From Dermatophagoides farinae (taxonomy: Eukaryota; Arthropoda; Arachnida; Sarcoptiformes; Pyroglyphidae): a DNA stretch of 64,000 nucleotides. The notes below the pieces were generated by a model. That model made no database searches. It saw only the letters and a program-made list of their open reading frames with translations, and had not been told where the DNA came from. The position numbers and the translations under genes are program-made. The DNA is taken from assembly GCF_024713945.1 (NCBI RefSeq), contig NC_134685.1, forward strand, positions 620,001 to 684,000, given 5' to 3'. Shown here in pieces: positions 49,547-61,922 of this stretch (the first letter of the stretch is position 1; the number at the start of each line of letters is the position of its first letter).

Positions 49547-50533
49547 ATGAAGATAAAAATATTTGCCGTAAGACTTTTCTACAATTTTTATAGGTAAATT
49601 TTTTTTATACTTTGAACTTGAAATTTGCAAAACAGAAATTATAATTTCCACTTTTTCACTTTTTGATTAGCATATTTGGATTTTGTTTCGGACGATTCGA
49701 ATGGGAACATCGATGGTCAATGATTAAATGTGTAATTATGATTACAATATTCATTAATGGCATATTTTATATGTTTGATTATAATCAACATGAATATCAT
49801 GGTATATCGGCAACTAAAATTAGTCAAAATGCATTCGGTCTTTTAATTGACAAGATAAATGCAACATTATATCTTATGGCATTTATTGTATCATACATAG
49901 TTTATTCACTGAATGGTTATGATTTAATCCGTTTGGCTGATTCATCAATATTTACGGCAATGTATCCGGATAATTGGAAACATCGCATCATATCAATGGC
50001 TTTAATTTTAATGGCAATTGTTGATAGTATAATAATGTTTTATTGTTTTGGTGAATGGGTTGTTAGTTTCGACACAATACAAATGTCAATTATAAATCTA
50101 CTAAAATTTTATATACCAAAAAAAATGGAATGAATGGAATGGGTTGTTATTTTTTTATTTTATTTTATTTAAAGCATTTATATGTTATTGGGTATTGATG
50201 GATTATTTATTTTAATTTTCATTATTGAATGGACATTTTACTTATTATATAACTTTTTAACAATTCATATGAACGCAGCAAGTATCATTCAATTGGTAAT
50301 CGTCATTTTCAATGGATCATTTATATGTTATTGGGTTTTTTTTTTTTTTTTTTTTTTTTTTTACCAGTCCTAAATCATGTAATCAGAGTAGATATTTTGA
50401 AATGATTCATCTATATCAAGAATATTTCCGTATGAATCTTTATGATCTTTTTGTTTATGATCAACGATTTTTATTTTCAATGATTCTATTTGCTAACTGT
50501 TATTTCATATTGATAATACAAACAGAAATTTAA
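49547..50533 (+). pseudogene. Gustatory-receptor-like pseudogene 2 (deletions and poly-T)
   Basis: Exon 1 (49547-49593, MKIKIFAVRLFYNFY) and the start of exon 2 (from 49671, IFGFCFGRFEWEHRWSMIKC) are intact and spliced like the functional copies. Exon 2 stops at 50133 after the fourth membrane segment; a deletion then leads to an out-of-place fragment (50182-50330, LLGIDGLFILIFIIEWTFYL). A run of more than 25 T at about 50336-50362 replaces roughly 75 residues before the 3' end (50363-50533, YFEMIHLYQEYFRMNLYDLF, ending LIIQTEI). Three separate frames are needed, so no full protein. The surviving parts are still very similar to the intact neighbours, suggesting recent damage or an assembly problem at the T run. 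Confidence 0.85.
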
Positions 50534-50954
50534 AGATTTCGAAAATAAGATGATAATTTTAGTGATAATTTCTGATACCAGATGGTGATTTCGGAAACAA
50601 ATTTGAAAGCTGATCTATCTATATATTTGTTTATGGACAAAAATTTCTTGAATCAATGATTCGATGATATAAGTCAAAAAATAAATAAAGTACAAATTAT
50701 TGTGCGTCAAATAGTAATATCTATCATCATGAAAAGGAAAAATTTATCGATTCATTATCAACGGTTTCCATAGTTTATTATTTTGTTATTTTCAGATCAA
50801 TTATTCAATTTAACTAAATGTTCAATTATGATGAAACAAGAAAAAAAATTATCGATCTATTACCGATTTTCCATCAAATTGATTGTCTTGTTTGGAACAA
50901 CAACAACAGCACAACACCATTACCATTTTTATTTGGTCTTGATCCAATGATATA

Positions 50955-52226
50955 ATGGCGATAAAAATATTTTCCGTTAAACTTTTTCATTATTTTTACA
51001 GGTAAATTTTTTCATTTAATTTATTATTCAATTATCGTTTTTTTCTCATTTATCTCTTTTAATAAACTAGTTCTATTGGATTCAGTTTCGGATGTTTCGA
51101 TTGGAAACATCGATGGTCAATCATCAAATGCATTATTATGAACATATTGTTCATCAATGCTATATATCATATAATGGATTATAAAAAGCATGAATATACC
51201 GACTTAAATGACACAGCATTTAATCAAAAAATATTTGGACGTTTTATCGATAATATATCTGCTTCTCTTTATATTGGATCTTTTTTCGTATCATATCTAA
51301 TATATTCATTGAATGGTCATGATTTAATCAAATTGGCTGATTCATCAATATTTCAAAAAATATATCGTAATGATTCGAAAAATCTTATTGTATCAGTGGT
51401 CATACTTATAATGGTCATTTTATATAATTTAATTATGTATTATAATTTCGGTAATTGGAGTGGACGTTTTGAAGAAATATTAGAATCCTTAAAAAATCTA
51501 ATCAAAACTTATATGATAATAATGATGTATTTCAATCAAATTCTCGTAAAATTGATGTTTTATTATTTTAAAAATGCAATACGACAATTATTACAACGAA
51601 TCGAATGTCAATTGGATTCCAATGAAATTACCGAAATAGAATGTATGAATAATATACGTGAATTGGCACAAATTTCGATGAAATTCCATTTCAAAGCTGG
51701 TTATTTAGCATTAATTCTCATCATTGAATATACATGTGAACTGATGTATATAATGTTGAAAATTCAAATGCAATCGACGAATATGATTCAATCAGCACTA
51801 ATGATTTTCAACATATTCAACATATCATTTATATTCTATTTGGCATGGATGGATAATCAAATTCAACAAACATTACGGAATATTATCAAACATCTTAGCT
51901 ATCGAAATGATCGACGACAACAAAATTTTAAAATTCAATCAGCAAGATCAATGGATCGCCTGTTGTCATTATTGGATCGACAACGCAAAAATTCAATGGA
52001 CACCGGTCAATTATGGCCATTGTTCGATCAGATTGGTGCCATTTGGATGATGAAAATACGACCAAAATCACGTAATCAGATTCGATATTTTGAAATGATT
52101 CATCTATATCAAGAATATTTCCGTATGAATCTTCATGATCTTATTGTTTATGATCATCGATTTTTACTTTCATTGAACATATTTGCTGCCAGTTATTTTG
52201 TGTTGCTAACACAAACGGAAAATTAA
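50955..52226 (+). CDS. Gustatory-receptor-like seven-transmembrane protein, copy 3 (intact)
   Basis: Probable ligand-gated chemoreceptor of the insect-type gustatory family. Two exons: a 47-base exon 1 (50955-51001, MAIKIFSVKLFHYFY) and exon 2 (51071-52226), joined in phase 2 across a 69-base intron; 400 residues. About seven hydrophobic segments are visible, with an intracellular-type loop rich in Arg/Lys/Gln (RNDRRQQNFKIQSARSMD) before the last one. The C-terminus SYFVLLTQTEN resembles the TYxxxxxQ motif in the last helix of gustatory receptors. Identity rests on topology, length and this motif, not on a database match. Upstream it shares GATC-rich sequence with copy 2. Confidence 0.72.
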
Positions 52227-52590
52227 AAATTTTAGTAATAATTACCGGGCATCAAAATATAGTAGAACTTTTCTATAGAAATTCATCAACGGTTGCCATG
52301 TTTCCAATGTCTTCATCATATTATTTTGTTTCAAATTCAACCAATTGATCGAATGTTTAATTATGTGAAAATTAATTTGCTATAAATCGATCAATCAATC
52401 AATCAATCAATCAATAAGAAAACAGGAATAAATATTGATCCTCTGAACATTATCATTATCATAATAATTACATGGTATGCTATTCTATTTATGAATTTAC
52501 TTGACTTTAGTTTCATTATCATCATTACATTTTTGGCATTCATTTGTTTCATTTTGCAACAACAACAACAACCATCTTTAATAAAAAAAA

Positions 52591-53883
52591 ATGAAGATAA
52601 AAATATTTGCCGTAAGACTTTTTTACAACTTTTATCGGTAAATTTTTCAACTTTGAACTTGAAATTGAAATTATAATAATGTTGAATTTTTTTTCCACGT
52701 GTTACTTAGAATGATTGGATTTAGTTTCGGACGATTCGAATGGAAACATCGATGGACAATGATTAAATGTACAATCATGACTACATTATTCATTAATGGC
52801 TCTTATCATGTATATATTCATAATAGTCAAGAATACGATGGTGTATCAGCAACTAAAATTAGTCAAAATGCATTTGGTCGTTTAATTGATATGATTGGTG
52901 AATTTCTATATTTGATAACATTTATTGTATCATATCTAGTTTATTCATTGAATGGTTATGATTTAATCCGATTGGCTGATTCATCAATATTCACTATAAT
53001 TTATCCAGATAATTTGAAACATCGTTTCATAGCGATAACATTTTTGATCATAACAATTATTGATTGTTCATTGTTGTTTAATTATTTCGCCAGTTTGACC
53101 ACAAGTTCAATGGCGTCAATATCAATGATGAATTTACTTAAATGTTATATTATGGTGATGATGTATCTTAGTGAAATTCTTTTACGATCATTGTTTTATT
53201 ATTTCAAAAATGCCATCCGACAATCATTACAACGAATTGAATTACAATTGAAATCAAATGAAATCACCGATGAAGAATGTATTAGTACTATACGTTTATT
53301 GGCTTATATTTCATTGAAATTCAATTCTAAAGCTGGCTTTTTTGGTTTTTTATTTATACTTGAATGGACATTCTATCTTATACATACATTGCTTACGATT
53401 CATCAAGGGCAAGCTACTGTTTTTTCTATGATTATTTTGGCTATTAATTCATCATTTACATTTCTTTGGATATGGATGGATAATCGAATTCAACGAACAT
53501 TACGTAATATTATCAAACATCTTCGCTATAGAAATGATCGACGACAACAGAATTTTAAAATACAATCAGCAAGATCAATGGATCATCTGCTGGCATTATT
53601 GGATCTACAACGTCAAAATTCAATGGACACTGGTCAATTATGGCCATTATTCGATCAAATTGGTGCCATTTGGATGATGAAAATACGACCAAAATCACGT
53701 AATCAGATTCGATATTTTGAAATGATTCATCTATATCAAGAATATTTCCGTATGAAATTTTATGATCTTTTTATTTATGATCAAAGATTTCTACTATCAA
53801 TGATTATAGCTGCTTATGGTTATTTTGTGTTATTGATACAGACAGAAAATAATGAAGAAAAAAATCAAAATATGACAAATTAA
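52591..53883 (+). CDS. Gustatory-receptor-like seven-transmembrane protein, copy 4 (intact)
   Basis: Same structure as its upstream neighbour: exon 1 52591-52637 (MKIKIFAVRLFYNFY) and exon 2 52710-53883, phase 2, total 406 residues. N-terminal segment GFSFGRFEWKHRW, then hydrophobic helices, SLNGYDLIRLADSSIF after the second, and the conserved loop WPLFDQIGAIWMMKIRP before the final helix ending YFVLLIQTEN. The N-terminal two thirds differ clearly from copy 3, while the last third is almost identical, including synonymous sites. It has a slightly longer tail (NEEKNQNMTN). Function as a taste or contact chemoreceptor is inferred. Confidence 0.72.
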
Positions 53884-56181
53884 GAACGACAGACATTAGA
53901 TGGCAGCACTAATCTCGAAAAAAAATGATTTATCAAAATATCAATTTTCAAAGTTCAAATTAAATTATAATTTTCACATTCATCATTGAGATGATGATAA
54001 TGATCATCATCAATAATAATAATTCAATTCAATTTACACAAAAAATAATCGATATATCGCCTTACATAATAATAACAATAACAATAATTATAAACACATC
54101 AATGAAATGTATATAAAAATCCGGAAACAAGAATTTTTTTTTTTTATTAATGTGAACAACAATGAATGAATGAGACAACATAAAATATAATAATATACAA
54201 AAAACATATATAAATCCATCCAGAAAAGAATCGAGAGACATTAATCACAATATAATGATTATCGATTAGAAATGAATGGTGGTGGTTGGGGTAAGGGGGA
54301 AAAAAAGAATGGCGTGATGATGTTGTCGTGTGTGTGTGACTATCGGTCAGTCAAGGTCCAACAACAACAACAACAAAAACAACAATGATTAATGGATGTT
54401 TTTTTTTTTTTGGCCATTATTTAGGTGAATGTGTGATAACAATGTTATAATGATGACCAGAAAAAAATTTTGAAAATTTCGTTTTTTTTTTCACGGTTGT
54501 CATCGATTTGTGAATAGAGGGAAAAAAATTTTCGTTTTTTTTTCACAATTCTATTTTCGTACATCATAAATGTGTTATCTCTGTATTCGTGCGTGCATGT
54601 GTGTGTGTATGTGTGTTTTACATCGTTCATGAATTGATAAACATATACAACAAGAAAAAAAATTGTCAAACACATTCGTTAATGGATCATAAAAAAAAAT
54701 GATGACTATAAATGATGATAATCAAAATCAAATCAATCATTCTCATCTTTTTTTTTTTGCTAGTTGTCATCGTTTAATGTGATAATAAAGATGACCAATG
54801 TCACGTTGTTGTTGTTGTTGTTGTCATTGAACCACAGTGATTAGAATTCCATTTATATTCACACATATATACATTATTATACTTGTGTTGATGATGTTTT
54901 GATTGAAAGTTGATTAAGATTTTTTGAAAATGTTTGTCGAAATGTTTTTGTTATTTTACTGAAATCATTCTATAAATTATTTTATCGAAATCATTCAATT
55001 GAAAAAATAGAGAAAAAGAGAGAAAAAAAAACATGATTAGTTAGTTAGTGATGGGATTTTATAATAATGAGGAGAGGAATATAAGAATCATCATGCAAAT
55101 GACTGAGGACAAAAAAAAAATTCTGATATTCGAAAAACGAAAAAAAAAAATCATGGATAATTCTATGATAATCACTATCATTATAAATGTGATGATGCTG
55201 ATGATGAAATTAAACATTTCAAAACAAAATCTTTCATCAAATGATGATGATGATAATGATAGAGACATTCATTCATTTATTCATACAAACATATAGTGAC
55301 ACTGTTTCTAAATCAAGGCAATAATTATCATGAATAAAACCTAAATAATTCTTTCGTTTCTACTAAACCCCATCAACTACTAATCATTTCATTGGTAAAA
55401 TGAATTCAGATTTCATATCTATCTCTTTATATATATTATTCTATAAAAATGAAAAAAAAAATTCTTCTCTACCATAACATGTGATGATGATAATAATAAT
55501 AATAATATTATATTAATAATTAATAATTATAATCATCATCATGATCATCATAATCATCATGTAGATCACGAAATAAAACAAAACCAAAAAAAAAAAAAAA
55601 ATTCCAAGATTCTATATATACTCTTTCTTCATCTGTAAATCCATTTGAATATCCATGTTTCTTTCATATAATTATCAATGGAAGTTAATACACATTGTTG
55701 TTGTTGTTGTCGTTGTTTTTTTTCTGGTTAGAAACACCCGACCGGATATTGAATTGAATCAAAAAAAAAAAAAAACGAGAAAAAAAAAAAAAAAAAAAAA
55801 GAAAAACGAGAAAATATTTCGAAATTCAAAATAAAAAAAAAAAAAAAAAAACGAGAAACGAGAAAATATTTCGAAATTCAAAATAAAACGAGAAAAAAAA
55901 ATTTGGTAAACGACACAACGAAACCAATGTATATCATCATAGATATAAATAAAAAAAAAATTCTTGGAAAAACCTAAAGTAACTTTTTTTTTCATTGATT
56001 GCCAAAAACTGAAAAGAAACTGATTGATTCATTTTCGAATGGAATGTGTAATTGATACAATTAATGAATGAATGAATGAATGTTTCCAATTTTCACATTA
56101 TCACACCATCATCATCATCAAATTATTAATAATACAAATAAAACTTTCTCTCTCTCTCTGTATTTTTTTTTTGGTACTTAC
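53884..56181. other. Intergenic region; GPCR 3' exon(s) not found
   Basis: Repeats dominate: (CAA)n, (AAT)n, poly(A). The C-terminal tail exon of the leftward GPCR should lie here, after the donor at 56181, but I could not choose one with confidence. A weak candidate acceptor (CTTTTCAG) is near 56010. Confidence 0.4.
55807..55888. repeat. Direct repeat separated by poly(A)
   Basis: The 30-base unit CGAGAAAATATTTCGAAATT followed by CAAAATAAAA occurs at 55807-55836 and again at 55859-55888, with A-rich sequence between and ACGAG fragments around. It contains the palindrome TTCGAA. Confidence 0.8.
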
Positions 56182-58806
56182 CCGAAAACTTTTACTCATA
56201 AATGAATAGATGATTGGATTGACAAAACTATTTGCCATTGCCATCCAATGGCAAATAAAATAAAGACAAACCATTGCATATAATTCACGTTCAGTACAAT
56301 AGGCAATTAGACCATAATCATTGAGAAATTGATACAATTTGATTGGCATCCAACATATACCATATAATAATATAACGGTGAACATCATTTTGATTGTCTA
56401 TTTATTATTGGTTTTTTTTGGAAAGTGGAAAGTGAAAAATAAACGAAAACAAAAAAAATCTGCTATATTAAACAAATTACAAACAACAATAACACAGATA
56501 ATCTTCAAACAAATGGATTGAAAACAAATCGATCGATCGATCAATGAATTGATCATCGATTCGATTATGGTGTAAATTAAAACTACGACAACAACTAGAT
56601 TATATATCAACAGACAACAGTAGACAAAAAAAAATTGTATGAAAATCAATTTTCATTTTACTAAATAATTGATTACTGCTACTACTAAAATAGTAATAAT
56701 GGATTTGATGATCCAAAATGGAGTAAAAAAAACGAAAAACTTTTTTTTTCTATATATCACCACGCTTAATAAACAAACGAATTGAACATCATTTATATAT
56801 AGAGATTAAATTGAAAGATGAAATGTTTCAACAAAGTTTCTGTTTTTTTTTCATGCACTAAATAATATACTTGGAACGCAAAAAAAAACGATTACAAATT
56901 GAATCGCTCAAGATTGTTGTTGTTGTTGTTGTTGTTGTTCGCTTGTTTGTTTGTTTCACATTCACTAATAATGATGGATTCTATGATATAACAATCAATG
57001 AATGATTCACATTTATTATTCCATTATCGTCATCAGAATAAAGAATGAGAGCGTGTGTGTGTGTGTGTGTGTGAGTGTGAGAGAGGTAAAAAAAACGAAA
57101 ATTTCACTATTTTCATCGATTTTTTTTTGCCATACTAAATTTATGTCTCTGGTTTTCCGTTTCCGTATTATTACCCATCATCATCATCATCATCATCATT
57201 ATGAATTGACAATGATAATAATAATAATAAAAAAGTTGAAAGCAGAAAGAGACATTCTTTTTTTTTCTTTGGTATTTGATATTGAAATAAGTTTTTTTTT
57301 TTTTGATTTGATTTGATTTCGTATATCAACCAACCATTCAATCAAACCAACACTACCGCCACCACCACCACCATTACATAATGCATTCAATTCACTCATT
57401 GGATGGCAACAAAATCGTTTCCGGTTGACAAGAAACGAAAAAATTCAATTTGTAATTGATTGGGTATTTGCGAATATTTTTTTTTAATTTTTATTTTTTT
57501 TTTTTTTTTTTGATTAAATTTTTATGCTCGCTTAGTTTTTTTTTTTTTGGTTAATATGTCTATTGTGTATGTGTATCTCATCAAAGTTCATTCATTTTAT
57601 TCATTCACAATAATTTAATATTCTAAACACACACATATCATCAAATATCAATATTCAATATATATTCATTATTATTGTTTGTCGATATATATTGTTTTTT
57701 TTTCATCAAACGAAAAAAAAAAAATACAACATACCTTTGAACGATGATTAAATGGCGTAGATTTTCTTAAATCAATCTGACTAGTTGATAATTGTTGATT
57801 TATGGATGGTGTTGGAGGCGCACTAGATGATGAATTTGTTATCATCATTAATTCTTCCGTAGGACATAGACGGCCATTTGAAAAGCCAACCAAATTGTTG
57901 TTATTGTTCGTCGATAAACAAGGCCCCGATTGCTGTGGTCGTTGTTGTTGATGATGACAATGATCACATGAACATAATGTTCCATTATTGTTATTGTTAT
58001 TATTATTAATTTCACTAATAATTGATGGTTTAATTATTTCCATTTCCGGTGAATTTTTTGCATTCGTTACATTGGTCGTTACTTGTATGGGTTTTAAATG
58101 TTTCGATGATGATGATGGTGATGATGATGAACAGCAGCTACTACAATTATTTCGTTGTTCATTTGTTTTTTTAATCATTTTAATCATATGATTATTATGA
58201 TGACAATTAACCGGAAGTACAGAATTGGACGATAACGGTAATGCGGATGGTAATGATGATGATGATTGTGAATCACTATTATTTATACTACATGTACTAG
58301 ATCCACCATTATTATGATCATCATTAATCATCATATCAGTCATATAGTTAATTTTTCGTTTCATATTTATATTCGGATTTTTATTTTTATTTTGATTCTG
58401 ATTCTGATTCTGTGAATTACTATCCGTTGATCGACATATTGATGATTTAAATTTTACACCATATGCATGATTAGATGATTTACGAAAACGTTTTTCATCT
58501 GCAATCAATTTACGCATTATTGCCGAATAGCTGAATATTAATACGGTTAATGGTAATATGAATGTAAGCACAATATTTGATGTCATAAATAGTCGTAATT
58601 TCAATACGGAAACACCATTATCATATGTACATTCATAATATGTTGTCTGATTATCTGTTGGTAACATAAACGGTCTGGTGGCCGTATTTTCAAACGGTAT
58701 ATATGCATATGCTGCACCGAATACCCATGTTAATGCCAACATTATATGTGTATGACATTCAAGCCAATGATGTAATGATGAAAATGGATGCAATGTTGCC
58801 ATATAT
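56182..58806 (-). CDS. Rhodopsin-class GPCR, partial (end of TM3 to start of C-tail)
   Basis: Two exons recognised: 58806-57735 and 56397-56182, phase 2 in and phase 0 between and out. The first begins just after the DRY position (R)YMATLHPF and gives TM4 (IMLALTWVFGAAYAYI), an extracellular loop with the expected Cys (YYECTYDNGV), and TM5 (IVLTFILPLTVLIFSYSAIM). A third intracellular loop of about 250 residues follows, rich in Asn, Ser and Gln. The second has TM6 (VILLYGICWMPIKLYQFL) and TM7 (NSFVNPIIYSFMSKSFR). The FxxCWxP and NPxxY motifs are present. The CWMP/HWMAM style suggests a neuropeptide receptor; the ligand is not identifiable. Exons for TM1-TM3 are not found up to the window end, so they are probably beyond 64 kb; the last exon is unresolved. 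Confidence 0.85.
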
Positions 58807-61161
58807 CTATAGATGAAAACAAAAACAAACAAAACATAACAACTTTGTTGATTCGAAAAATGTTTTGACAGTATATCGATAGTAATCACGATTACTTTTG
58901 AAAACAAAAAAAAAATTCGTTCATCACACATATATGTGTTTATACACTAATTGTTAAGCTTATCATAATGAAAAAAATGAACACTTGAAACTTTTTTTCT
59001 TTCACATTCACATTCATCAATAATAATAATCATCATCAATCAATCGAATTATTATGATAAGAGAAAAACCCATCCCCATTCTCCATCATCATCATCATCA
59101 TTGGCAAAAAAAAAATTTGGGCGTTCCAAATTGATTGGAAAAATCTTATTAAATTAGGATTAGTCATGTAGTCGATTTGTTTAGTCGTTTCTATCCAAAA
59201 CAAAACAAAACAAAAAAAATTGATCATCGTCGATCAACAAGAGAAACAAAAAAAAGATCAAACAATCGATAATGATATAGCATGATTGGTTTTTTTTTCA
59301 TTTTGTTTTGTGATGAACAATTTTTTTTTGTAGATAAACTATAAAAACAAACTACAAAAATACTGCTTTGATCAGCTTGGTATTATGATCGTCTCGGTTA
59401 TCATCATCATCATGATCATCATCGCACAACAAGAACATTTAAAGATCCAACCGGTAAAGACAGAGAGAATCAAGTGGAATAAAAAATTTTCAAGTGATCA
59501 TTGTATGTTGTGTTTTTTTTTAAAAAAATCCCATTTTCTCTCTACAATTCGGTAATTCGATTTTCATTCTTCATTCTTTCTTTGAAGAGAAAAAGGCACA
59601 ACGTCAGCAGAATATCTTTAAAGTAAAAAAAAAAAAATTCTGAAATCAAGAATCCACAAAAATAAGAATCTCAATCATCATCAACATTTTTTTTTCAGTA
59701 TTAATAGTTTTTTTTTTCTTGTGTCCATCCCAAATCGGATAAATCATCTAATCAAGATGGCCAATGATAAAACCATGATGATGATGATGATGATGATGTT
59801 TAACAATGAATTTGAAAATTGAATTCTGATACAAACAAACAAACAGACAAACAGAAAAGAAATTTTCCGGAAAAATAGATTACAATGAAATGAAACAAAA
59901 AAATTTTCCAGAGAGAGAAAAAAAAATCGTATGTTTTTGTAACAAACAACGGAAAAAGTTTTGATTATTTCTTCTTATCTTTTCCGCCACTACTAGTTCA
60001 GTCTAGTTTTACCGGCCATAATGGATGCTGTTTTTTGTTTTTGGAGCAACAAAAAAAATAAAAATCATTGTTTTTATCAATAATACGAAACAAGAAAAAC
60101 AAAATTTTCATTTCATTTCATCAGAAAACATTTGGTATTTGTGAGGATTTTTTTTTGTTTTCGTTTCCTACCATAGAATAACAACAACAACAACAACAAA
60201 ACAACAACAACAAACGAAAATCTTTCACTCAATCATCATTATCATTAGAGAATTTTTTTTTTTGATTTTACTTACTGGATTATGTATCAGCAGCAGCAGC
60301 GAGATATAAAAAAAAACAGAATCCGTTGGAAACAACGTTTTTTTTCCTCGCTAATTCGTTGAGTGGAAAAAAATGGAAAATCTTTCATTTTTATTTTCAT
60401 TTTTCAATGACAAACGAATATTTTTTTTTGTTCATTTGTTCAAATGCATTTACACGGAATGGAAACGAAAAAAAAAATTTTCATAATTTTTGAATGAATG
60501 AACCATTCAAAATGAACAAGAGAGTGAGAGAGAGAGAAAGAGAGAAAACCAGAAAATTGAAATCTGAATTTATGAATACATGCATGAAACACACAATGAA
60601 ACAAACGAAACGTAAAACCCTAAACCCAGTAAAGCCAACCAACCAACCAACCAACGAGTGATTAAAAAATGAAAAAGCAAGCAAAAAAAATCAACGGGAA
60701 ACGAACGGTTTTTTTTTGATCATATTTCTAATTTGTCATGTCAGTGTGTGTGTGTGTAAACATTTGTTTGTTTTTTTTTGCATATATGCTAGGACCGGCT
60801 AGCGAAAAAAAAGACCTTGGAATAATAATTGCCGGTCATGGTTGACAATAAAAACACAATCCTTTCATCATCATCATCATCATCATAATGTGTGTCGGTT
60901 TTTTTTTGTCTTGGTGCATTATTCATTTTGAATTCATTTCAACAAACAAAACCAAAAAAAAAAAAAAAAAAAAAAAATCTGACATTTCAAGAGAAAAAAA
61001 AGTATTGGCCATCCGGAATCAAAAGAATGAAATGGAATATTTTTTCTTTGAATTGAAATTATGGAACAAAAAAAATTTGAAAAGAAAAAGAGTGAAATTC
61101 TTTTCAAACGAAAATGCAATGCAATGGTCACCGTAGAAAACCAACAAAAAATGAATTTTGA

Positions 61162-61193
<32 letters not shown>

Positions 61194-61922
61194 TTCATAT
61201 ACATGATGATTATACTAAAACTAAAACAAACAAACAAAAATGGATTGAATATGGAACCGGAAAAAACTGGACTAGATTCTTTATCGAAAAAAAAAATGAA
61301 AATGAAAACAAAAAAATTGACATAACTTTTTCAACTGTTTTTTTTTTTTTTGAATGAATGAAAAAAAAACACAGTTGAATGCCATGGTACCCAGGGCAAA
61401 GAAAAAATGGGCTCAAATACAGTTTGTGTGTGTGTTTTGTTGAAATCATCGAAACAAAACAACCACAACAACAACAACAAACGTCAATCATTGGTTTGGT
61501 TTGGTTCGATTTTTTGTTTTGTTTTGAAATTCAAGCCAAAATTATTCATTCATTCATTCATCGATCAATCAATGACAATCAACAATAACTTGTCATTAAA
61601 TTTTAAACAAATTTCCGTTCAAATATCATTAGTTTCTCTCTTTCTCTCTATCTCTGTTTCGAAATTCAAATTCACAAGCAAAAAAAAAAAAAAAAAAATG
61701 AGAGCGAGAGAGAGAGAGAACATAGTTTTCAAATGACAATTAACCTTGAATCAAAAAAATTTTTGTTTTCCAAATGGCAAAAAAAAATGACGATGATGAT
61801 GGTGATTTCAAAATTTTCAAAACGAAAAAAAAATTTTTTCTTCATTTCTCATTTCATCGTCCATCATTATATTTGCATTTTCAAATCTTGATTACAAATA
61901 AATTGAAAATTGAAAAACAAAC
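58807..61922. other. Probable GPCR intron, no coding sequence seen
   Basis: Poly(A/T), (ATC)n, (CA)n, (CCAA)n and GAGAGA tracts; no exon resembling TM1-TM3 of the receptor and no other gene recognised on either strand. Confidence 0.45.
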
